From the NCBI RefSeq assembly GCF_900115145.1, contig NZ_FOVL01000013.1, positions 49,676-113,675 of the forward strand: a DNA stretch of 64,000 bases, given 5' to 3'. The notes beneath the pieces were generated by a model. The model ran no database searches and was not told the origin of the DNA. It saw only the letters and a list, made by a program, of their open reading frames with translations. Made by a program: the position numbers and the translations under genes. This DNA comes from Salegentibacter flavus. GTDB lineage: Bacteria; Bacteroidota; Bacteroidia; Flavobacteriales; Flavobacteriaceae. The first letter of the stretch is position 1. The number at the start of each line of letters is the position of its first letter. This document shows, piece by piece, positions 27,216 through 35,228 of the stretch.

Positions 27216-28901
27216 ATGAAAACGACAACGCCACTTACCGACCTTGAGATTGCCCAAAAAATAGAATTAAAACCTATTACGGAAATTGCCCGAAAACTAG
27301 GACTTGATTCCGAAGAAATTGAAATGTACGGGAAGTATAAAGCCAAGCTTCCGCTTTCCAGGATTGATAAGGAAAAGGTGAAGAACAGCAACCTGATCCT
27401 GGTTTCAGCTATCTCCCCAACGCCGGCAGGTGAAGGTAAAACAACTGTTTCCATTGGGCTTTCGGAGGCCTTGAACCGCCTTGGAAAGAAAACCACTGTA
27501 GTTTTGCGTGAACCCTCTTTAGGTCCGGTGTTTGGAATTAAAGGAGGCGCTACCGGAGGAGGTTTCTCCCAGGTGCTACCAATGGAAGATATCAATCTTC
27601 ATTTTACAGGGGATTTTTCGGCAATTGAAAAGGCACACAACCTGCTTGCTGCTTTAGTTGACAATAATATTCAGTCAAAAACCAACAACCTGGGAATAGA
27701 CCCCCGTACTGTTACTTTAAAAAGAGTGATGGATGTGAATGACCGTTCCCTGCGCAATATTGTTATAGGTCTGGGAGGAACAGGTTCTGGAATCCCACGG
27801 GAAAGTGGTTTTGATATTACCGCAGCTTCAGAGATCATGGCGATCATGTGCCTTACAGAAAACCTGGACGATCTAAAGGGACGTTTAGGAAATATTTTTA
27901 TTGGTTATACATTTAAGAAAAAACCAATTTATGCCCGCGATCTTAATGCCGAAGGTGCTATGGCCACTTTGCTCAAGGATGCGCTTAAGCCTAACCTGGT
28001 ACAAACCATTGAAGGAAATCCTGCAATTATTCACCTGGGACCTTTTGCAAATATCGCGCAGGGGACAAATTCAGTAATCGCTACCCGAATGGGGATGAGT
28101 CTTTCAGATTATACAGTGACTGAGGCTGGTTTTGGATTTGATCTTGGAGCAGAAAAATTTCTCGATATCAAATGTCAGAGTGCAGGGCTTGCCCCTAAGG
28201 TAGTTGTCATGACTACCACAATAAGGGCCCTCAAATACCACGGGGGAGCAGCTTTAAATTCACTTACTATTCCTAATGTAGATGCCTTGATAAAAGGGCT
28301 ACCCAATCTGGAAAAACACCTGGAAAATGCAAAATTATATAACATTACCCCGGTTATCGCCATAAATAAGTTCTACAGCGATAGCGATGAGGAGATACAG
28401 GTTATTTTTGATCTTGCCAGGAAACTTAATGTGAAAGTGGCCCTTTCTAATGGTTGGGCCAAAGGAGGAGAAGGAGCTCTTGACCTCGCTTCCAAAGTGC
28501 TAAAAGCTATTGAAGAAAATAATTCAGATTTTAAACCCCTTTACCGATGGGAGCAGGATGTTGTGACCAAAATCGAAACTGTGGCAAAAAAGATATATGG
28601 TGCAGAAAAAGTGGAGTTCTCTCCAAAAGCAAAACGAGATCTTAAGACTATTTTAAATCTGGGTCTGGAAGAGTTACCGGTTTGTATTGCCAAGACCCAA
28701 AAATCTTTGTCTGATGATCCTCTTCTTTTAGGAAGACCAACAGGATTCACTCTTAATGTGAGAGAAATTGAAATAGCTGCCGGTGCCGGATTTCTTATCC
28801 CTATAACCGGAGATATGATGCGAATGCCAGGATTACCAGCATATCCTGCTTCAGAAAATATAACAGTAGATTTGGAGGGAAATATTTCGGGGCTAATTTA
28901 A
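27216..28901 (+). CDS. fhs: Formate-tetrahydrofolate ligase
   Basis: This 561-aa enzyme forms 10-formyl-tetrahydrofolate from formate, ATP and THF. The P-loop TPAGEGKTT is at about residues 69-77, followed by the family motifs REPSLGPVFGIKGGATGGG and VTEAGFGFDLGAEKF. Length and architecture are standard for the monofunctional bacterial enzyme. It is a single gene with its own terminator and a consensus -7 box. It feeds one-carbon units to purine and formyl-methionine synthesis. Confidence 0.96.
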   Translation: MKTTTPLTDLEIAQKIELKPITEIARKLGLDSEEIEMYGKYKAKLPLSRIDKEKVKNSNLILVSAISPTPAGEGKTTVSIGLSEALNRLGKKTTVVLREPSLGPVFGIKGGATGGGFSQVLPMEDINLHFTGDFSAIEKAHNLLAALVDNNIQSKTNNLGIDPRTVTLKRVMDVNDRSLRNIVIGLGGTGSGIPRESGFDITAASEIMAIMCLTENLDDLKGRLGNIFIGYTFKKKPIYARDLNAEGAMATLLKDALKPNLVQTIEGNPAIIHLGPFANIAQGTNSVIATRMGMSLSDYTVTEAGFGFDLGAEKFLDIKCQSAGLAPKVVVMTTTIRALKYHGGAALNSLTIPNVDALIKGLPNLEKHLENAKLYNITPVIAINKFYSDSDEEIQVIFDLARKLNVKVALSNGWAKGGEGALDLASKVLKAIEENNSDFKPLYRWEQDVVTKIETVAKKIYGAEKVEFSPKAKRDLKTILNLGLEELPVCIAKTQKSLSDDPLLLGRPTGFTLNVREIEIAAGAGFLIPITGDMMRMPGLPAYPASENITVDLEGNISGLI

Positions 28902-28933
28902 GGGCAAGATCTATTTTCTTCCAAATAAAAAAG

Positions 28934-28959
28934 AACCTTCCGGGAATTCCCGGAAGGTT
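28934..28959 (+). terminator. fhs terminator
   Basis: AACCTTCCGGGAA and its exact complement form a 26-base palindrome just after the fhs stop, followed by TTGATTTT. Confidence 0.8.
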
Positions 28960-29399
28960 TTGATTTTAAGAATTCTGCTTATCCTGAAGATCTCATAAAT
29001 AATTTCCGGACTTTAATTTACGATTGTATTTTCTAAATTCTCCAGATATTATATACCAATATACTTTTGTTGGTCTTTCCGAAGATATAGGTCCATCATT
29101 CCACACTTGCTGAAAAAAACTGTCTGAATACTATAGATAATGGCGAAATACGAAAAGCATACAGGAAATTCATTGAAGGGATCGAAAAAACTTTAAACTT
29201 CATAAATACTTCTATTTATAATTATCTATCTGGAGAAACTGAAAAAATAATTCAGATTGATAGCTAAGATATGCACCGTATTAACAGTTATCACAAATAA
29301 CGGATAGCCTTTTTAAAGTAAATATAATCCGACATACCCTATGAAAAGCAGTGCTTAACCCAGTTTTAAATCGAATCCCGATAACTAAAAGGGGTGCTC
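28960..29399. other. Gap after fhs with one possible gene remnant
   Basis: No complete gene is seen. A frame open from about 29091 to a TAA at 29265-29267 reads as a helical C terminus (GEIRKAYRKFIEGIEKTLNF) but has no start codon. I do not recognise it. It may be the tail of a lost gene. Confidence 0.35.
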
Positions 29400-29432
29400 T
29401 TGCAAGGTTGATTGTGACAATCAACCTTGCAA
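29400..29432. promoter_or_regulatory. 33-bp perfect palindrome, likely operator of the cupin gene
   Basis: Arms TTGCAAGGTTGATTGT and its exact complement flank a single central G. The site ends 8 bases before a TATCTTTA -7-like box and 57 bases before the cupin ATG, where it would overlap the -33 region. There is no T tract on either side, so a terminator is less likely than a dimer-binding operator. Confidence 0.6.
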
Positions 29433-29440
29433 TTTCACAC

Positions 29441-29448
29441 TATCTTTA
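29441..29448 (+). promoter_or_regulatory. Possible -7 box of the cupin gene
   Basis: TATCTTTA, one mismatch from TAnnTTTG, 41 bases upstream of the ATG and just downstream of the long palindrome. Confidence 0.4.
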
Positions 29449-29489
29449 TATGATGCGTTAAATTTAATATATTATTAAAAAACATTATC

Positions 29490-29816
29490 ATGAAAAAACA
29501 CTTAGAAACAGCAAAAGCCTTCAATCTAAAAGAACTTATAACTTATTCGGACGGATCAACTGTGAGTAAGATACTATCCAAAAATTCAAATGGGAATACT
29601 ACTCTTTTTGCTTTTGATAAAGAGCAGGAACTCAGTGAACATACCGCTCCATTTGATGCAACAGCCATTATCATTGATGGAAAATGTGAGATAACTATTA
29701 AGGATGAAAAGTATGAGCTTAAAGAAGGCGAGATGATTATTATGCCGGCTAATGTGCCACATGCTTTAACAGCTCCTGAACCTTTCAAAATGCTTTTGAT
29801 CATGATCAAAGAATAG
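29490..29816 (+). CDS. Small cupin-domain protein
   Basis: The 108-aa protein is a single cupin barrel: EHTAPFDATAIIIDGKCEITI covers motif 1 and GEMIIMPANVPHALTA motif 2. Metal ligands are partly kept (His in SEHTAP, His in VPHAL). Small cupins of this kind can be sugar isomerases, dioxygenases or binding proteins, and the sequence does not decide. The gene stands alone behind a long palindrome, which suggests regulated expression. Confidence 0.85.
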   Translation: MKKHLETAKAFNLKELITYSDGSTVSKILSKNSNGNTTLFAFDKEQELSEHTAPFDATAIIIDGKCEITIKDEKYELKEGEMIIMPANVPHALTAPEPFKMLLIMIKE

Positions 29817-29861
29817 TTTGCAAAGTTAAAATGATTCCCGGGAAAAAGTTCGCAGATATAT

Positions 29862-29946
29862 AGACAGGAAACTGAAATCGAGTTAGGAGATTTTGGATAT
29901 AATGATAAACCGGAAAAGTTCAGGATTGTACTCTGAAAGACTTTGA
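29862..29946 (+). pseudogene. Duplicated 5' fragment of rsgA
   Basis: This stretch aligns with 31335-31434, the leader and first codons of rsgA: both share GATTTTGGATATAATGATAA, then GGAAAAGTTCAGG and GACTTTGA. The rsgA ATG has become ATC here and about ten leader bases are missing. The rest of the gene is absent. The copy sits upstream of the DMT transporter gene, so that gene is bracketed by rsgA sequence. Confidence 0.8.
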
Positions 29947-30292
29947 GCCGCACCTCATTCCTTTTAAATCTTCGCCCAGACGAAGGCCTAATCCTGAACC
30001 TGCCAAAAGCTCAGGGTTTTCACTTTAAAGCCTTTTTGCTGAAAACATCGTCCTCTGTCTAATTTTTACATTCTGAATAGACGTCCCGAATGGTAATATT
30101 TAGATCATTCAGAGGTATTTAATAAAATTTTGGGAAGACTGAAATGTTTGGCTCGTTTCAGGACTTTTATATTAGTATTTTCTAAAGCACTCGATGTAAG
30201 CTTATTGAGAAATCAATGAAACCATCAAAATCAGGAGATGTATAAAATGCTCAAATGCCGGAAATAGTATCTCTGAAAAACTACCTAAGCTG
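29947..30292. other. Gap upstream of the first DMT transporter
   Basis: No gene, repeat or clear promoter is seen here beyond the rsgA fragment just upstream. Confidence 0.4.
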
Positions 30293-31171
30293 ATGAAAAA
30301 GAGTACAATTTTATTAATTGTGGGCTTTGTTTTATTATGGAACTCTGGTTTTATAGGTGCTGAGTACGGATTGCCTTTTACAGGACCATTTACTTTAATA
30401 TTCTGGAGATATCTTGCAGTAACCGCTTTAATAGCCTTATATCTAATAATAAGAAGAAGGCTTAAATGGCTCGGTTTGAAGGTGATATCCTTGAATATGC
30501 TAATAGGTTTTCTAGCCCATGGGGTATGGCTTACCTGCGTATTACTGGCCCTGGATAATAAGGTCCCGGCGGGAATTGTGGCGCTCGTTGTAGCCTTACA
30601 ACCCCTGGCAACCGGAGCTCTTTCCGGTTATGTTACCAGGGAAGAAACAAATAAATACCAATGGTGGGGACTAATATTAGGATTTATAGGTGTGGTAATA
30701 ACTGTGGCCTTTCGAATAGATTTTAGCAGTTCGAGCTCAGTTTTTGGTTATCTAATTCCTTTAGGATCGGTTATAGGGATTACCATTGCTACTTTAATTC
30801 AGCGAAGGATGGAAATAAACGATGAGAAGGAAAAATTACCACTTGACCAGAGCCTCTTTTATCAAAGCCTTGCCACAATGCTGGCTTTAGCTTTTCCCGC
30901 CATTTTTGTGGAAAAGCTAGCTACAGACTGGGTGCCTGAATTTATTTATGCAATGACCTGGCTGATTTTAGCTGTTTCCCTGGGGGCCTATCTTTTAATG
31001 TGGAGATTAATTGAGCGGCTTGATGCTACCCGGGTAGCAAGTTTATTTTATCTGGGCCCGCCGGTAACTATGTTAATGGCTTGGTTGACTTTTGGTGATA
31101 AAATTAATATAACGGATGTCGGTGGAATTGCTGTAGTATCCTTTGGGATTTTATTAACCCAGAAAAAATAG
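30293..31171 (+). CDS. EamA/DMT-superfamily transporter
   Basis: The 292-aa integral membrane protein shows about ten hydrophobic segments in two EamA repeats (first to about residue 140, second about 150-290), with the N-terminal LLWNSGFIGAEYGLPF motif and the C-terminal YLGPPVTMLMAWLTFGD motif typical of the family. Members export metabolites or amino acids across the inner membrane; the substrate is unknown. It lies between a truncated rsgA copy and the intact rsgA. Confidence 0.88.
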   Translation: MKKSTILLIVGFVLLWNSGFIGAEYGLPFTGPFTLIFWRYLAVTALIALYLIIRRRLKWLGLKVISLNMLIGFLAHGVWLTCVLLALDNKVPAGIVALVVALQPLATGALSGYVTREETNKYQWWGLILGFIGVVITVAFRIDFSSSSSVFGYLIPLGSVIGITIATLIQRRMEINDEKEKLPLDQSLFYQSLATMLALAFPAIFVEKLATDWVPEFIYAMTWLILAVSLGAYLLMWRLIERLDATRVASLFYLGPPVTMLMAWLTFGDKINITDVGGIAVVSFGILLTQKK

Positions 31172-31359
31172 GTGTCCCTGAATTTAAGGAATCGATAAAA
31201 TAAACAGTATGTATTTTTTAACGGCAATTAGTTTGCCTTAAAATCCCTATAATTTACAAGCGTAAATTCTCCCGGAAATACCAGAGATATTCTTTATATT
31301 TAAGTGTTATAATGAGATGTGCTTAATACTAAAAAGACAGGCTCCAACCGGCAACCGAA

Positions 31360-32427
31360 ATGAAGTTAGAAGATTTTGGATATAATGATAAACTGGAAAA
31401 GTTCAGGGTTGAGAATAATCTTAAAGACTTTGAAGTTGGAAGAGTCGTTTCAGAACATAAAGAAAGATATATTGTAAAAACTGAAAAGGGGGAACTGGAA
31501 GCCGAGATAACAGGGAATTTACGATTTTCATCAAATACTCGTGAAGACTTTCCGGCGGTCGGGGATTGGGTCGCTTTAACCCAATATGATTCAGGTTTTT
31601 CCCTAATACATAAAGTATTACCAAGATCCTCAATGATTTCAAGACAGAATGTTGGTCAGGCCGGGGAGAAGCAAATTATTGCGACAAATATTGATTACGC
31701 CTTAATAGTGCAGGCTGCAGACAGGGATTTTAATATCAACAGACTTGAAAGATACCTGACCATTTGTAATTCCTCAAAAGTTAGCCCTGTTATAGTGCTC
31801 ACTAAGATTGATTTAATTGATGAGCTTCGACTTTCTGAGATATTGGAGAAAATAAAAGTCCGGATTAATAATGTGCCGATAATTGCAATAAGCAACAAAT
31901 CCCAGGATGGATACGATAAAATAAAAGCGATCATTGAGAAAGCTAAAACATATTGTATGCTGGGTTCTTCGGGCGTTGGAAAATCCACTCTTTTAAACAG
32001 GCTTTCCGGCAAGACTATAATGCAAACAAATACAATAAGCCAGAGTACAAATAAAGGGAGACATGTTACCAGTCACAGGCAATTGGTTATTCTCGAAAAC
32101 GGAGGTATATTAATTGACAATCCCGGGATGAGAGAAGTGGGGATTGCCGATTCAACAGGCGGCCTGGAAATCACTTTCGACAGGATTTTCAGACTTTCTC
32201 ATAATTGTAAATTCAAAGATTGTACCCACACCAATGAGATTGGATGTGCAGTTCTTGAAGCCCTTGAAAAAGGAGAAATCGAGAAAGCTTCGTACGAAAA
32301 TTACCTAAAAATGGAAAGAGAGAAAACTCATTTTGAATCTACCATTGCAGAGAAACGAAAAAAAGACAAAGCATTTGGTAAAAGGCTAAAGGACTATAAA
32401 AAAGACAGGAATAAAAAAAAGTATTAA
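31360..32427 (+). CDS. rsgA: Ribosome small-subunit GTPase RsgA
   Basis: The 355-aa protein has an OB-fold region (about 25-95), then a circularly permuted GTPase with the G4 motif TKID at 148-151 preceding G1 GSSGVGKST at 202-210 and G3 DNPG at 253-256. A zinc site follows (C283, C288, H290, C296). RsgA helps mature the 30S subunit. The C-terminal tail is very lysine-rich. The N terminus is longer than in E. coli, as in the homologues often found in Firmicutes and Bacteroidota. A decayed copy of its 5' end lies 1.4 kb upstream. Confidence 0.93.
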   Translation: MKLEDFGYNDKLEKFRVENNLKDFEVGRVVSEHKERYIVKTEKGELEAEITGNLRFSSNTREDFPAVGDWVALTQYDSGFSLIHKVLPRSSMISRQNVGQAGEKQIIATNIDYALIVQAADRDFNINRLERYLTICNSSKVSPVIVLTKIDLIDELRLSEILEKIKVRINNVPIIAISNKSQDGYDKIKAIIEKAKTYCMLGSSGVGKSTLLNRLSGKTIMQTNTISQSTNKGRHVTSHRQLVILENGGILIDNPGMREVGIADSTGGLEITFDRIFRLSHNCKFKDCTHTNEIGCAVLEALEKGEIEKASYENYLKMEREKTHFESTIAEKRKKDKAFGKRLKDYKKDRNKKKY

Positions 32428-32490
32428 GATAGACGGAGTGCGCCTCTCATAATTCCAGTTGAGTGAAATCATCATATAAGATCCAGGCTT

Positions 32491-33408
32491 CTAGAAATCC
32501 GGGATTTTTTTGACTTTATTCAGCTTAGACTTTCCAAATGCTATTAGCAATAACCCAAGAGTGGTTATAAGCCCCCCGATTAAAGCAATGGTATCAGGGA
32601 ACTTACCAAAATATAGATAAGCCCCAAATAAAACAAAAAGCCCCTTTGAACTGTTGATAATAGCCTTTTGGGATAGTGGTATATACTGTAAAGCCAGATA
32701 TCCTGCAATAACCGTTAAAAATGGTCCCAGGGAAGCACCTATGAAAATATTCAACAAGGGTTTAGAGCTTATTATTAAAGGTTCTTTTGTATATACCAGC
32801 GCCATAATAGAAAATATTAGTAAAAACAAACTACGGTTGGTGGTCAATATTATTGGATTGATGTTCTTGATGTTCTTTTTAATAATCACGGAACTAACGG
32901 CTGTAAATACGCTGGAATACAGCACATATTGAGTGCCATCAATAAACATATCACTGATAGAGGTATTGCCTTTATAACTTATAATAAATGCACCCATTAT
33001 TGCAAGCGCCATTCCTATAAACTCTTTTCGGTTAAAACGTTCCTTCAATAGGAAAAAGCCCAGTGTGATAACAAAAACAGGGGATACATTACCAATAAAC
33101 GAGGTGATTGCAGGATTGGATATCGTATTTATGGCCTTGAAGAAGAAATAAGTTCCTGCAACCTCAATAAGACCAAGCACCAAAAGGATGCCCAGGTTTC
33201 TTTTGGCAAATTGTCTTATTGACCTATAGGTTCTTTGTGTACAGCCGTAAAAAAATATCCAGGTTAGCCCAATTGCAAACCAATAAACCCCAAATTGAGG
33301 CAGGCTGATCTCCATAAGAGCAGCTTTACTAAATATATAAACGTTGGATACTGCAATTACAGAAACAAAAGCCAGTAAAACACCTTTTAATTTACCTGAT
33401 ATTTTCAC
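32491..33408 (-). CDS. EamA/DMT-superfamily transporter
   Basis: The 305-aa protein has ten predicted membrane segments in two repeats, with the LLVLGLIEVAGTYFFFKA and LIGGLITTLGLLLIAFGK segments typical of EamA proteins. It is only distantly similar to the transporter at 30293 and runs the opposite way, convergent with rsgA. The substrate is unknown. Confidence 0.87.
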   Translation of the reverse strand: MKISGKLKGVLLAFVSVIAVSNVYIFSKAALMEISLPQFGVYWFAIGLTWIFFYGCTQRTYRSIRQFAKRNLGILLVLGLIEVAGTYFFFKAINTISNPAITSFIGNVSPVFVITLGFFLLKERFNRKEFIGMALAIMGAFIISYKGNTSISDMFIDGTQYVLYSSVFTAVSSVIIKKNIKNINPIILTTNRSLFLLIFSIMALVYTKEPLIISSKPLLNIFIGASLGPFLTVIAGYLALQYIPLSQKAIINSSKGLFVLFGAYLYFGKFPDTIALIGGLITTLGLLLIAFGKSKLNKVKKIPDF

Positions 33409-33598
33409 GGTATAAAGTTAACATCTTCCCAATTAGGTATAAGCAACAATTGTTGCTAAGTGGTTTAGAATCCCTGTTTCCTGAGCTTGTGTATGTATGG
33501 TTATTGAGTTGATAAAAAAAGCAGCTCACACTTAAATTTCATTCGCCTAAATACGAATGGAAACATATTGACGTTATTAGTTAATAAAACACAAAAAA

Positions 33599-34036
33599 AT
33601 GAAAAAAGCCTTGTTATTGGTAATTCTGCTCTTAAATTTAAGTACTGCCTTCTCCCAGGAATGGGAGACAGATTTTGAAAAGGCAAAAGAACTTGCCACT
33701 GAAGAAAATATACCAATTGTGTTGGTGTTCCAGGGTTCAGACTGGTGTGCTCCCTGCATCAAATTAGATCGGGAAATATGGAGTACAGAAGTCTTTAAAG
33801 ATTATGCGCTAGATAATTACATCATGCTGCAGGCAGATTTTCCTCGAAAAAAGAAAAATGCTTTATCAGAAACTCAAAGTAAAGCCAATGCGAAATTAGC
33901 AGAAACCTACAACAGGAATGGCATATTTCCGTTTGTGGTTGTCCTCGATTCAGAGGGGAAAGTACTTGGGAAAACCGGCTATAAAAAATCAACTCCCGAA
34001 AATTATATTAAGGAGCTAAATGCATTAATAGAATAA
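33599..34036 (+). CDS. Exported thioredoxin-like protein (CAPC active site)
   Basis: The 145-aa product has a signal peptide (to about residue 19, AFSQ) and a thioredoxin fold with GSDWCAPC (Cys50 and Cys53) and a cis-Pro region FPFVVVLD. It resembles the periplasmic thioredoxin_7/DUF255-like group. It opens a four-gene operon with an ApbE flavin transferase, DUF4266 and DUF3570 genes, separated by 1 to 2 bases or overlapping. It may keep cysteines of the DUF4266 partner reduced or form their disulfides. Confidence 0.88.
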   Translation: MKKALLLVILLLNLSTAFSQEWETDFEKAKELATEENIPIVLVFQGSDWCAPCIKLDREIWSTEVFKDYALDNYIMLQADFPRKKKNALSETQSKANAKLAETYNRNGIFPFVVVLDSEGKVLGKTGYKKSTPENYIKELNALIE

Positions 34037-34037
34037 T

Positions 34038-35018
34038 TTGAAAGGTCTCATCACCACCTTACTTATACTGTTTTCAGTGACAGTTATGGCACAACAGCCA
34101 TATAAGCGAACGCTTAAATTAATGGGCAGTCGTTTTGATATTACAGTGGTAGCAAATGATTCTACTTCTGCAAATAAACATATAGATACTGCGGTAGCTG
34201 AAATATCAAGAATAGAAAAACTCATTTCTTCCTGGGATGCCAATTCACAAACTTCTGAGATCAATAGAAATTCGGGAGTGAACCCCGTAAAAGTAGACGC
34301 TGAATTATTCGAATTGATTGAGCGCTCTATTAAGCTCTCCCAATTAACCGATGGTGCTTTTGATATTACTTATGCCTCAATGGATAAAATTTGGAAATTT
34401 GATGGCAGCATGACCCTAATGCCTTCAGAAAAGGAAATAAAGGCATCTGTAGCAAAAGTCGGTTTCCGGAACATCGTTCTGGATCGAGAAAACAAAACTG
34501 TATTTCTAAAACTCGAAGGAATGAAAATCGGTTTTGGAGCAATAGGAAAAGGCTATGCAGCCGATAAAGCAAAAGCACTGCTTATTTCTAAAGGAATGCC
34601 AGCCGGAATTATAAATGCTTCCGGTGATATGAATACCTGGGGGAAACAACCCAACGGGAAAGAATGGAAGGTTGCCATTACCAACCCTATGGACAAAAAC
34701 AAGGTGTTTGCTCTGTTACCTGTTACTAATGGAGCAGTAGTAACTTCAGGCGATTACGAGAAATATGTCAATTTACAGGGGAAAAGATATACACATATTA
34801 TTGACCCCCGAACAGGCTACCCGGCAAGCGGAATTATTAGTGTAACCGTCTTCGCGCCAAAGGCAGAGCTTGCAGATGCTCTTGCGACCTCTGTTTTTGT
34901 TATGGGGAAGGAAGCCGGATTAGATCGCATCAATCAATTACCCGGAATTGAGTGTATTATAATAGATGATAGAGGGAATATCACTAAGTCAAAGAATATT
35001 GAAATTGATAAACTATGA
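34038..35018 (+). CDS. apbE: FAD:protein FMN transferase ApbE
   Basis: The 326-aa exported protein (signal peptide ending VMAQQ) has the ApbE core: LMGSRFDITV, EKLISSWDANSQTSEINR, GFGAIGKGYAADKA, INASGDMNTWG, VTSGDYEKY, and HIIDPRTGYPASG with metal-binding Asp/Thr residues. ApbE transfers FMN from FAD to a Thr or Ser in target proteins outside the cytoplasm. The start is TTG, one base after the stop of the thioredoxin gene, and its end overlaps the DUF4266 gene by 4 bases. No Na+-NQR or Rnf subunit is nearby, so its target may be a protein of this operon. Confidence 0.92.
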   Translation: MKGLITTLLILFSVTVMAQQPYKRTLKLMGSRFDITVVANDSTSANKHIDTAVAEISRIEKLISSWDANSQTSEINRNSGVNPVKVDAELFELIERSIKLSQLTDGAFDITYASMDKIWKFDGSMTLMPSEKEIKASVAKVGFRNIVLDRENKTVFLKLEGMKIGFGAIGKGYAADKAKALLISKGMPAGIINASGDMNTWGKQPNGKEWKVAITNPMDKNKVFALLPVTNGAVVTSGDYEKYVNLQGKRYTHIIDPRTGYPASGIISVTVFAPKAELADALATSVFVMGKEAGLDRINQLPGIECIIIDDRGNITKSKNIEIDKL

Positions 35019-35227
35019 TGAAAAAGTTTATAACTGCTGTCTTGATAACTACTTTTTTTAGTAGTTGTGCGGTGGTAAAGGAATATGAAAAAGTAAACAT
35101 AAATGATCCGGATATGGCACTTTCAGAAAAGAAAATAGATCGCAACCTCACTACCGCACATTCCTATCGGGAGGCGGCCGTAGGTGCAAATGGAGGGAAA
35201 ACCGGAGGCGGCTGTGGCTGTAATTAA
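35015..35227 (+). CDS. DUF4266 small lipoprotein with Cys-Gly-rich tail
   Basis: The 70-aa protein has a lipobox ending at Cys18 (TTFFSSC), a short linker with YEKVNINDPDMALSEKKID, then HSYREAAVGANGG and the tail GGGCGCN. This matches DUF4266, which pairs with DUF3570 and ApbE genes. The conserved C-terminal CGC suggests a metal or redox site at the periplasmic face. Its ATG overlaps the apbE stop, and DUF3570 starts 1 base after its stop. Confidence 0.85.
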   Translation: MMKKFITAVLITTFFSSCAVVKEYEKVNINDPDMALSEKKIDRNLTTAHSYREAAVGANGGKTGGGCGCN

Positions 35228-35228
35228 G

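Noticed and set aside
29408..29425. FNR/CRP-type box within the long palindrome (TTGAT...ATCAA)
   Set aside because: The half-sites are 7 bases apart instead of 4, and the symmetry extends well beyond an FNR site, so I describe it only as a palindrome.
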